DNA of 12,149 bases from an uncultured Fibrobacter sp. (lineage in GTDB: Bacteria > Fibrobacterota > Fibrobacteria > Fibrobacterales > Fibrobacteraceae). Positions within the stretch are counted from its first letter, which is position 1; each line of letters starts with the position of its first letter. Below are positions 1-5,962 of this stretch, piece by piece. Location of the stretch: the NCBI GenBank assembly GCA_937891805.1, contig CALATK010000311.1:1-12149 (forward strand), in the 5' to 3' direction. The position numbers and the translations under genes are program-made. The notes under the pieces are model-generated. The model was not told the DNA's origin. It did no database searches and saw only the letters and a program-made list of their open reading frames with translations.

Positions 1-907
1 CGGAGCTCGCGTTGGTGCTGCGGGTGCCGTCGTAATCCACGCCGAGGCCACCGCCCACATCGACGAATTCCAGGTTCATGCCCATCTTGCGAATCTGGAT
101 GTAGAACTGCGAAATTTCGCGGAGCCCGTTCTTGATATTGCGGATATGCGTAATCTGGCTACCCAGGTGGAAATGGATGAGCTTCATGCAGTCTTCCATT
201 TTCTCTTCCTTGATGTAGTCCAGCGCTTCCAGGAGTTCGGAACTGTTGAGGCCGAACTTGCTGTGGTATCCGCCGGATTCTTCCCACTTGCCGCTGCCGG
301 AACTTGCCAGCTTGATGCGGATGCCGATGTTCGGGCGCACCCCGATACGGCGGGAAAGTTCCACCACCAGATGGAGCTCGTTCATCTTCTCGACGACGAT
401 GAAAATCTTCTTGCCCATCTTCTGCGCGAGGAGGGCGAGTTCGATGAAGTCCTCGTCCTTGTAGCCGTTGCAGATGATGAGGGCGTCGGGATTGTCCATG
501 TTGGCAAGCACCGCGTGGAGTTCGGGCTTGGAACCGGCCTCGAGACCGATGTTGAATTTTTTGCCGTGGCGCACTACCTCTTCAAGGACAGCGCGCTGCT
601 GGTTCACCTTGATGGGGAAAATGCTGTAGTAGCTGCCCTTGAAGCCGTATTCCTTGCGGGACTTGTTGAAGCACTCGTTGATCTTCTCGATGCGGCTGTC
701 CAGGATATCTGGGAAGCGAAGTAGCATCGGGGTGGAGACGTCGCGGAGCGAAAGTTCCTGCACCAGGTCGTACAGGTCGATGTCCGGACCGCCTTCCTTG
801 AGCGGGTGAACAGTCGCGTGACCCTTCTCGTTGATGTCGAAGAAGTTCACGCCCCAACCCTTGACGTTGTACAAGTCGCGGGAATCGTCAATGCGCCATT
901 TTTTCAT
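1..907 (-). CDS. speA: Biosynthetic arginine decarboxylase (SpeA), N-terminal 302 residues
   Basis: PLP-dependent decarboxylase that turns arginine into agmatine, the first step of the arginine route to putrescine and spermidine. The reading frame runs off the left edge, so only the N-terminal half of a protein usually near 630-660 residues is present. It begins MKKWRIDDSRDLYN, as Bacteroidota-type SpeA proteins do from memory, which fixes the start at 907 although no good Shine-Dalgarno precedes it. The PLP lysine is K100 in FPIKVNQ; other family motifs are GLEAGSKPEL (121-130), ICNGYKDE (145-152), SGSGKW (203-208), HFHLGSQ (245-251) and the phosphate-binding glycine run DVGGGLGVDYDG (283-294). 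It lies downstream of, and in the same direction as, the carboxyspermidine-dehydrogenase-like gene, separated by a 107-nt repeat-filled gap, so the two could be co-transcribed for polyamine synthesis. Confidence 0.93.
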   Translation of the reverse strand, partial: MKKWRIDDSRDLYNVKGWGVNFFDINEKGHATVHPLKEGGPDIDLYDLVQELSLRDVSTPMLLRFPDILDSRIEKINECFNKSRKEYGFKGSYYSIFPIKVNQQRAVLEEVVRHGKKFNIGLEAGSKPELHAVLANMDNPDALIICNGYKDEDFIELALLAQKMGKKIFIVVEKMNELHLVVELSRRIGVRPNIGIRIKLASSGSGKWEESGGYHSKFGLNSSELLEALDYIKEEKMEDCMKLIHFHLGSQITHIRNIKNGLREISQFYIQIRKMGMNLEFVDVGGGLGVDYDGTRSTNASS

Positions 908-908
908 A

Positions 909-1014
909 TTAGGATCTAGGATTTAGGGGTTAGGATCTAGGATTTGGGATCTAGGATTTAGGGGTTAGAATAAAATCACTAATCTCTAGATCCTAGTCTC
1001 TAGTCCCTCTTACT
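909..1014. repeat. Tandem and inverted TAGGATCTAGGATTT repeat cluster
   Basis: The whole gap between the two polyamine genes is repeat. Two near-identical 20-21 bp units (starting at 909 and 930, core TTAGGATCTAGGATTT) are followed by a third partial unit (946-967) and then by inverted, shorter relatives (CTAGATCCTAG at 986-996, and the related CTCTAGTCCCTC at 998-1009). GGATCTAG at 947-954 and CTAGATCC at 986-993 are perfect inverted arms, so a transcript could fold here. The last partial unit, CTCTAG, also contains the TAG stop codon of the upstream gene. No gene, ribosome binding site or T-tract terminator is apparent inside. Confidence 0.8.
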
Positions 1015-2289
1015 CTAGTCAACGATAACAGGGGTAAAGTTTTCCTTCCACGGGAGGCCGTATTTGGTGAGGGCTTCCATGAACGGATCCGGGTCAAATT
1101 CTTCCACGGTATGCACGCCCGGCTTGTTCCACTTGCCGGTAAGCACCATCATGGCACCGCACATGGCAGGCACACCCGTCGTGTAGGCAATCGCCTGGCT
1201 GCCGAGTTCCTTGTAGCATTCCTGGTGGTCGCAAACGTTGTACAGGTAGTAGGTCTTCGGCTTGCCGTCCTTGGTACCCTTGAAAATGCAACCGATGTTC
1301 GTCTTACCGACGGTGCGGGGGCCGAGGCTTGCCGGGTCCGGAAGGAGCGCCTTGAGGAACTGGATAGGCACGATTTCCTGGCCCTGGAACTTGATGGGCT
1401 GCGTGCTGAGCATGCCCACGTCTTCGAGGCAGCGCATGTGGTCGAGGTAGCTCTGGCCGAACGTCATGAAGAAGCGGATGCGCTTGACGCCCGGGATGTT
1501 CTGGGCCAAGGATTCGATTTCTTCGTGGTGCAGCAGGTACATGTCCTTCTTGCCCACTTCGTCAAACACGTATTCGCGCTTGATGCTCATTGCCGGGATT
1601 TCAACCCAGTGGCCCTTGCCGTTCGCGTCGGTGTCCCAGTAGCTGCCCGGAGCGGAAACTTCGCGCAGATTGATTTCGGGGTTGAAGTTCGTCGCGAACT
1701 TGTAGCCGTGATCGCCGCCGTTACAGTCGAGGATGTCGATTTCTTCGATGGTGTCGAACTGGTGCTTCAAAGCGTAGGCGCAGTAGGCCTGGGAAACACC
1801 CGGGTCGAAGCCGGAACCCAGCAATGCCGTGAGGCCGGCCTTTTCAAACTTTTCCTTGTAAGCCCACTGCCAGCTGTAGTCGAAGTAGGCGCTGAAGCCC
1901 TGTTCCTTGCAGCGCTTGTCGTAGACCTTGCGCCATTCGGGGTCGTCGATGTTTTCGGGCTCGTAGTTCGCCGTATCCATGTAGTTCACGCCGCATTCGA
2001 GGCAGGCGTCCATGATGGCCAGGTCCTGGTACGGGAGCGCGATGTTCATCACCAGGTCGGGCTTGTATTCCTTGATGAGCTTAGAGACATTTTCGGCCTT
2101 GTCCGCATCCACGGCGGCGGTCGTGATGACCGTCTTCGTGTTCGGGCGCAGTTCCTGAGCGAGCTTCTCGCAGTTTTCGCGGTGGCGGCTAGCGATGCAG
2201 ATTTCGCTGAACACTTCGCTTGCCGTGCAGCACTTCTTGATAGCAACCGTGGCGACAGCGCCACAACCGATAATCAATGCTCTTGCCAT
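1015..2289 (-). CDS. Saccharopine dehydrogenase-family protein, probable carboxynorspermidine/carboxyspermidine dehydrogenase
   Basis: Predicted cytoplasmic NAD(P)H-dependent enzyme that reductively couples aspartate semialdehyde to a diamine, giving carboxyspermidine (from putrescine) or carboxynorspermidine (from diaminopropane). The 424-residue protein starts MARALIIGCGAV, a Rossmann dinucleotide-binding loop (GCGAVA, residues 8-13), and continues with the family features SRHREN, NIALPYQD, YMDTANYEPE and GSGFDPGVSQ. The open frame extends 37 codons further upstream to 2400, but that stretch is translated repeat DNA; AAGGAA at 2300-2305, ten bases before the ATG at 2289, supports the shorter start. 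Location next to speA supports a polyamine role, as in the Vibrio and Bacteroides alternative spermidine pathway; the decarboxylase that would complete that pathway is not in this window. Other saccharopine-dehydrogenase-like activities are possible but less likely. Confidence 0.85.
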   Translation of the reverse strand: MARALIIGCGAVATVAIKKCCTASEVFSEICIASRHRENCEKLAQELRPNTKTVITTAAVDADKAENVSKLIKEYKPDLVMNIALPYQDLAIMDACLECGVNYMDTANYEPENIDDPEWRKVYDKRCKEQGFSAYFDYSWQWAYKEKFEKAGLTALLGSGFDPGVSQAYCAYALKHQFDTIEEIDILDCNGGDHGYKFATNFNPEINLREVSAPGSYWDTDANGKGHWVEIPAMSIKREYVFDEVGKKDMYLLHHEEIESLAQNIPGVKRIRFFMTFGQSYLDHMRCLEDVGMLSTQPIKFQGQEIVPIQFLKALLPDPASLGPRTVGKTNIGCIFKGTKDGKPKTYYLYNVCDHQECYKELGSQAIAYTTGVPAMCGAMMVLTGKWNKPGVHTVEEFDPDPFMEALTKYGLPWKENFTPVIVD

Positions 2290-2299
2290 TTTTTGTTTG

Positions 2300-2334
2300 T
2301 TCCTTATAAAGGTGTTTGTAGTGGCACTAATATA
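2300..2334 (-). promoter_or_regulatory. Putative -10 box and Shine-Dalgarno of the dehydrogenase gene
   Basis: Read on the minus strand, TATATT at 2334-2329 lies about 40 nt before the ATG and AAGGAA at 2305-2300 lies ten bases before it. No convincing -35 box is visible 17 bp upstream of TATATT. Similar ATATT-containing motifs occur before the genes at 4028 and 5963, which is the main reason for calling it a promoter element. Confidence 0.4.
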
Positions 2335-2356
2335 AAAAAATGGGGGAGGGGAGGAG

Positions 2357-2395
2357 GTGTGTAGTGTGTAATGTGTAATGTGAAATTGTAAGTGT
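2357..2395. repeat. TGTGTAATG-type tandem repeat
   Basis: Degenerate TG-rich repeat built from units such as GTGTGTAGTGTGTAATGTG, lying between divergent genes. On the minus strand it reads as CATTACAC units. It explains the spurious N-terminal extension of the minus-strand open frame. It touches the palindromic repeat on its right. I see no coding or RNA function. Confidence 0.6.
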
Positions 2396-2430
2396 GTCAT
2401 CCTGAACGAGTGAAACGAGTCGAAGGATCT
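2396..2430. repeat. Interspersed REP-like element (TCATCCTGAAC...GAAGGATCT)
   Basis: An imperfect palindrome with outer arms ATCCT (2399-2403) and AGGAT (2424-2428) and an internal direct repeat of ACGAGT. The form GTCATCCTGA...GAAGGATC is a common intergenic repeat in several Gram-negative phyla. It lies in the divergent promoter region, 45 bp upstream of the Mur ligase start. Confidence 0.6.
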
Positions 2431-2475
2431 TCTTGCTTAATTTTTTATTAACAGTTAATTTCTACATTATTTGTC

Positions 2476-3885
2476 ATGGAATCTTACTTTTTTATCGGTG
2501 TTGCGGGCGTGGGCATGAGTGCCATCGCCCAGTATTTGGTTGGCAAGGGTGTTTCTATTAGCGGTTCGGACCGCCAGTTCGGTGCGGCAGAAAAGCCGCT
2601 TGTGATGAGTCAGCTCGAAGAATGTGGCGTCAAGTGCTATCCGCAAGACGGCTCGGGTGTTGTCGCGGGCCTCTCTGCGGTGGTCGTGAGTACCGCCATC
2701 GAAGATACGAACCCGGATCTCAAGCGCGCCAAGGAACTCGGGATTCCGGTGATGCACCGTAGCGAAATGCTCGCTAAGATTTCTAAAGAGGCGAAGACCA
2801 TCGCCGTTTCGGGCACCAGCGGAAAGTCCACCGTGACCGCTATGATTTACCACATCCTGCAATATGCGGGCCTCCAGCCGTCAGTGATGACGGGGGCGGG
2901 CCTCGTGAACTTGCAGAAAGAAGGCAAGATCGGTAACGCCGTGTCGGGCAAGGGGCAGTGGCTGGTGGTGGAGGCGGACGAAAGCGATGGAACGCTGGTG
3001 CGCTACGAACCCGAAATCGGTCTGATTCTGAATGTGGACAAGGATCACAAGGAATTGAGCGAACTCCAGGAAATCTTCCTCAAGTTCAGCCACAACATTC
3101 TGGACAACGGCAAGATCCTGATTGTAAACGACGCCCACCCGCTGGCCAAGAAGTTCAGCGCCGGTCGCGAATTCGACTTTGGTTTTGAAAACTATGTGGG
3201 CGTTCAGGGTACGGACTTCAAGTCAGTCGGCACGTCCATTCAGTTCCGTGTGCGCCACAATGCAGAACTTGTGAAGTTCGTGGTGCCGCTCCCGGGCAAG
3301 CACAATATGGAAAATGCCCTGGCCGCAACGGCTGCCGCACTCCGCGCAGGGGTAACGCTCCATACTTGCGCCGACGCCCTTGCGACATTCCCCGGCGTGT
3401 TCCGGCGCCACCAGATTTTAGGGACTTTCAACGGCGTGACTCTGGTGGATGACTTCGCCCATAATCCGGCAAAGATTGCCGCCAGCATCAAGAGCGCCCA
3501 GGACTTTACCGAGGGCCGCGTCATCGCCTGGTTCCAGCCTCACGGCTTTGGCCCCACGCGATTCTTGCGCAAAGACCTTGTGGAATTTATCGCGAAGACG
3601 CTTCGCCCCAAGGACTTTGACGACGACCGTGAAAACGACGTGATGTTCTTCAGCGAAATCTACTACGCCGGCGGCACCGTCACCCGCGACATCAGCGCCG
3701 GTGACCTTGCCGATGACCTCCTGCTCAAGGGCTGCGAAGCCATCTACATCGCGGACCGCAACGAATGCGCCGAAAAGATGGTGGAATACGCCCAGCCCGG
3801 CGACACGATTCTGCTGATGGGTGCGCGAGATCCGAGTTTGCAGGCATTTGCGCATAGCGTGCAGAAACTTCTCGAAAACCGGTGA
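2476..3885 (+). CDS. MurC-like Mur ligase paralogue
   Basis: ATP-dependent ligase of the Mur family, 469 residues, close to the length of MurC and Mpl. The N-terminal UDP-sugar-binding Rossmann domain carries GVAGVGMSAIAQ (8-19) and SGSDR (29-33). The central ATPase domain has the P-loop GTSGKST (113-119, where typical MurC has GTHGKTT) and EADESDG (166-172). The C-terminal domain has GKHNMENALAA (274-284), VFRRHQILG (308-316), DDFAHNP (325-331), FQPHGFGPTRF (353-363) and LMGARDPS (447-454). The opening and EADESD match MurC better than Mpl, but the altered P-loop and the FQPHGFGPTR and GARDPS signatures fit a paralogue I recall from Bacteroidota. It probably acts on a peptidoglycan precursor or recycled fragment; the exact substrate is not readable here. 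It stands alone, outside a mur/division cluster, and has no evident Shine-Dalgarno. Confidence 0.82.
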   Translation: MESYFFIGVAGVGMSAIAQYLVGKGVSISGSDRQFGAAEKPLVMSQLEECGVKCYPQDGSGVVAGLSAVVVSTAIEDTNPDLKRAKELGIPVMHRSEMLAKISKEAKTIAVSGTSGKSTVTAMIYHILQYAGLQPSVMTGAGLVNLQKEGKIGNAVSGKGQWLVVEADESDGTLVRYEPEIGLILNVDKDHKELSELQEIFLKFSHNILDNGKILIVNDAHPLAKKFSAGREFDFGFENYVGVQGTDFKSVGTSIQFRVRHNAELVKFVVPLPGKHNMENALAATAAALRAGVTLHTCADALATFPGVFRRHQILGTFNGVTLVDDFAHNPAKIAASIKSAQDFTEGRVIAWFQPHGFGPTRFLRKDLVEFIAKTLRPKDFDDDRENDVMFFSEIYYAGGTVTRDISAGDLADDLLLKGCEAIYIADRNECAEKMVEYAQPGDTILLMGARDPSLQAFAHSVQKLLENR

Positions 3886-3905
3886 GCATTCCTGTGAGCA
3901 ACAAA

Positions 3906-3938
3906 CACCTCGTATTGACGAGGTGCCCCCCCTTCTAG
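3906..3938 (+). terminator. Hairpin after the Mur ligase, possible terminator
   Basis: Perfect 7-bp stem CACCTCG (3906-3912) and CGAGGTG (3919-3925) with a 6-nt loop, 20 nt after the stop codon. It is followed by a C-run and CTTCTAG rather than a T-tract, so termination efficiency is uncertain. The position between two plus-strand genes is right for a terminator. Confidence 0.5.
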
Positions 3939-3946
3939 GGAATTTT

Positions 3947-3952
3947 CATATT
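3947..3952 (+). promoter_or_regulatory. Putative -10 box (CATATT) upstream of the DUF2062-DUF1015 gene
   Basis: CATATTTTATT follows the hairpin and resembles the TATATT motif seen before two other genes of the window. If used, transcription would begin near 3958-3962, giving a leader of about 65-70 nt that starts just before the structured element at 3967. No clear -35 box. Confidence 0.3.
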
Positions 3953-3966
3953 TTATTACTCAATGG

Positions 3967-4045
3967 GTGCCCTAAAATGAAACGGTAGATAGACTGGCTT
4001 TAAATCTATTTACTACATTTGGCCTCGATGATTCATTTTAGGCAC
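3967..4045 (+). promoter_or_regulatory. Nested stem-loop leader spanning the start codon
   Basis: GTGCCCTAAAATGAA (3967-3981) pairs with TTCATTTTAGGCAC (4032-4045): 14 pairs with one bulged C. Inside the 50-nt loop, GTAGATAGA (3985-3993) pairs with TCTATTTAC (4005-4013): nine pairs including one G-U, with an 11-nt loop. The ATG at 4028 lies just inside the closing stem, and the 3' arm is codons 2-7 of the gene. The fold would be expected to affect ribosome access, so a translational control element is plausible; that function is inference. A five-codon frame (MGALK) at 3963-3980 overlaps the 5' arm. Confidence 0.45.
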
Positions 4046-5869
4046 AAACCCATAGACAAGAGCGAGTCTAAGTACAAGAGGCTCAGCCGTATCTATTACA
4101 ACCGCATGTTCCCCAAACGGCAGGACGCCCTGAAGGTGGCGTGGTCAGTTGCCGCCGGCGTGTTTATTGGAATTTGGCCCACTATCGGCATAGCGATTAT
4201 CCTCACGGTGGCCTTTTGTGCCGTGTTTCGCTTGCCGAAGGTGCCCGGCATCGTGTCATCCTTCGTGGCAAACCCCTTGACCCAGTTCGGATTCTTTTAC
4301 CCGGCGGGCTATGCCATCGGTTGCAAGCTGTTGAAGCCTGAAAAAATCAATTTCGATTTCCTTTCGGAATTTGAGGGGCTGTCCTTTAAGAATTTTATTT
4401 CTGTCATAACTCACCTTTGGCACGATGCGGCGGGCCATCTAGCCGCTTTTATGGTGGGTATTACCATCGTAGCCGCCATCGGCGGGGCAATATTTTTTGT
4501 ACTGGCCTATTTTATTGTAAATTATCGCAAGAAAAAATGGATGGCGGGCAAGACCAGCTATATCCAGAACTTGATTGCCGAAGACGAGGCTTTAATTAAA
4601 GAAGCACACAAAGGAAAACACCCCATGATGCACATCTATCCATTCAAGGCGCTGCGCCCGGTGAACCCGGCCGAAGCTGAAACGATTTCTGCCCTTCCGT
4701 ACGACGTGATGAACCGCGCCGAAGCGAAGGCCATGGCCGAAGGCCTCCCGCATTCCTACCTGCGCGTGACCCGTGCCGAACTGGAACTGCCCGATTCTGT
4801 GGACGCCTACGACCCGAAGGTCTATGCGCATGCTCGCGAAAACCTGGACAAGATGATTGCCGACGGCGTGATCGCTTACGACAAGAAGCCTTGCCTCTAT
4901 GTTTACCGTCAGACCATGAATGGTCGCGAACAGTACGGCCTGGTGTGCTGCGTGCCTGCCGCCGACTATTTCAACGGCATTATCAAGAAGCACGAACTCA
5001 CTCGTGCCGATAAGGAAGAAGACCGCCTCCGCCATGTGCTGGCCACCAACGCCAACACGGGTCCGGTGTTTTTGACCTACCGTGACCAGGGCCAGTTCGA
5101 CGTGTTCGGAGCCGTCACCAAACGCAAGCCCGTTTACGATTTCGTGAGCAAGGGTGACGGATTCGGTCACACGGTGTGGATTATCGACGATGACGCCGAA
5201 ATCGAAGCTATCCGCAAGTCCTTCGAAGCTGTGCCGGTGAGCTACATTGCCGACGGTCACCACAGGAGCGCCGCCGGTGCTCGTGCCGCCAGCTACCGCG
5301 CCGAACAGAACCCGAACAACACCGGTGACGAAGAATACAACCGTTACCTTGCCATCCTGTTCCCCAGCACCCAGCTGAAGATTCTGGACTACAACCGCGT
5401 GCTCAAGGACCTGAACGGTCGCACTCCGGAACAGCTCATGGAAGAGATGAAGAAGGTGTTCGATATCGAAGCTCTCGACAAGATGCAGAGCCCAGCCAAG
5501 CAGAACCAGGTGAATTTCTACATGGGTGGCAAGTGGTATGCTTGCACCTTCAAAGCCCAGTTCCTCAAGAACCTCGGTCCGGTTGACAGCCTGGACGTGG
5601 CTCTCCTCCAGAAGCTCATCCTGAAGCCGCTCTTCGACATCGACGACCCCCGTACTTCCAAGCGTATCGACTTCGTCGGCGGCATCCGCGGTCTTGGCGA
5701 ACTGGTGAAGCGTGTGGATAGCGGTGAATGCGCCTGCGCCTTTGCCATGTACCCGACCACTCTTGATCAGCTCATGAACATCGCCGACGCCGGCGAAATC
5801 ATGCCGCCCAAGAGCACCTGGTTCGAACCCAAGCTCCGTGACGGCCTGCTGGTCCATTCGCTGGATTAA
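4028..5869 (+). CDS. DUF2062 membrane domain fused to DUF1015 domain
   Basis: A 613-residue protein with two families in one frame. Residues about 10-170 are DUF2062: a basic N-terminus, then hydrophobic segments with AAGVFIGIWPTIG (about 42-54), FVANPLTQFGFFYPAGY (79-95) and a final membrane helix ending in a basic NYRKKK. Residues from about 200 are DUF1015: YPFKALRP, LPYDVM, FLTYRD and the conserved IADGHHRSAAG (407-417), ending near the family's usual length of about 410-420 residues for this part alone. The role of either family is not established; the GHHR motif recalls ParB/sulfiredoxin-type active sites, which is only a resemblance. A TTG at 4019 would add three residues, but ATG 4028 is preferred. 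The DUF1015 part uses strongly C-ending, apparently optimised codons, the DUF2062 part less so, and an internal start at 4625 may give a free DUF1015 protein. Confidence 0.85.
   Translation: MIHFRHKPIDKSESKYKRLSRIYYNRMFPKRQDALKVAWSVAAGVFIGIWPTIGIAIILTVAFCAVFRLPKVPGIVSSFVANPLTQFGFFYPAGYAIGCKLLKPEKINFDFLSEFEGLSFKNFISVITHLWHDAAGHLAAFMVGITIVAAIGGAIFFVLAYFIVNYRKKKWMAGKTSYIQNLIAEDEALIKEAHKGKHPMMHIYPFKALRPVNPAEAETISALPYDVMNRAEAKAMAEGLPHSYLRVTRAELELPDSVDAYDPKVYAHARENLDKMIADGVIAYDKKPCLYVYRQTMNGREQYGLVCCVPAADYFNGIIKKHELTRADKEEDRLRHVLATNANTGPVFLTYRDQGQFDVFGAVTKRKPVYDFVSKGDGFGHTVWIIDDDAEIEAIRKSFEAVPVSYIADGHHRSAAGARAASYRAEQNPNNTGDEEYNRYLAILFPSTQLKILDYNRVLKDLNGRTPEQLMEEMKKVFDIEALDKMQSPAKQNQVNFYMGGKWYACTFKAQFLKNLGPVDSLDVALLQKLILKPLFDIDDPRTSKRIDFVGGIRGLGELVKRVDSGECACAFAMYPTTLDQLMNIADAGEIMPPKSTWFEPKLRDGLLVHSLD
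4611..4630 (+). promoter_or_regulatory. Internal ribosome binding site and possible second start (DUF1015)
   Basis: AAGGA at 4611-4615 precedes two consecutive in-frame ATG codons at 4625 and 4628 by 9 and 12 nt, exactly where the DUF1015 homology begins (MMHIYPFKALRP). Translation from here would give a soluble 414- or 413-residue protein, a normal size for a stand-alone DUF1015 protein. This is a better-looking ribosome binding site than the one before 4028. Whether it is used cannot be told from sequence. Confidence 0.5.
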
Positions 5870-5895
5870 TCATCGACACATGTCGGATAAGTTTT

Positions 5896-5925
5896 AGGGA
5901 GGGGAGAGCCCTCCCTTGTCATTAT
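5896..5925 (+). terminator. Rho-independent-like terminator
   Basis: AGGGAGGG (5896-5903) and CCCTCCCT (5909-5916) form a perfect 8-bp GC-rich stem with a 5-nt loop, 27 nt after the stop codon of the fused gene. The tail TGTCATTATTTAT is T-rich but not a clean U-run. It separates this gene from the ABC transporter genes. Confidence 0.65.
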
Positions 5926-5926
5926 T

Positions 5927-5960
5927 TATATTTTCATCGAAAAGTGAAATTGTCGAGGGA
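5927..5960 (+). promoter_or_regulatory. Putative -10 box and Shine-Dalgarno of the ABC operon
   Basis: TATATT at 5927-5932, directly after the terminator, is a candidate -10 element about 30 nt before the ATG at 5963; no -35 match is visible. GAGGGA at 5955-5960 is a purine-rich Shine-Dalgarno close to the start. Confidence 0.4.
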
Positions 5961-5962
5961 TT

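Noticed and set aside
909..1014. CRISPR array
   Set aside because: Units are nearly contiguous, variable in length and lack unique spacers; no cas genes are present.
1111..2364. 417-codon plus-strand open frame over the dehydrogenase gene
   Set aside because: It is the antisense shadow of a well-supported gene, with no recognisable domain and a repeat-derived C-terminus.
2290..2400. 37-codon N-terminal extension of the dehydrogenase
   Set aside because: It translates the TG-rich repeat, and the AAGGAA-ATG at 2289 starts exactly at the Rossmann motif.
2476..3885. Assignment as Mpl, the tripeptide ligase for recycling
   Set aside because: The opening GVAGVGMSAIAQ, SGSDR and EADESD motifs are MurC-like; Mpl has a different N-terminus and EACEYD-type motif.
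3967..4045. Possible tRNA gene (tRNA-Leu or tRNA-Sec-like D-arm and TTTAAAT segment)
   Set aside because: The anticodon stem does not pair around CTTTAAA, no T-arm with a TTCGA-type loop is found, and the long outer stem includes coding sequence. Kept as a structured leader instead.
4592..5857. 421-codon minus-strand open frame over the DUF1015 part
   Set aside because: Antisense shadow created by strong C-ending codon bias; no recognisable family.
5874..5885. CGACACATGTCG near-palindrome as an operator
   Set aside because: A two-base loop and a single occurrence downstream of a stop codon give no support for a binding site.
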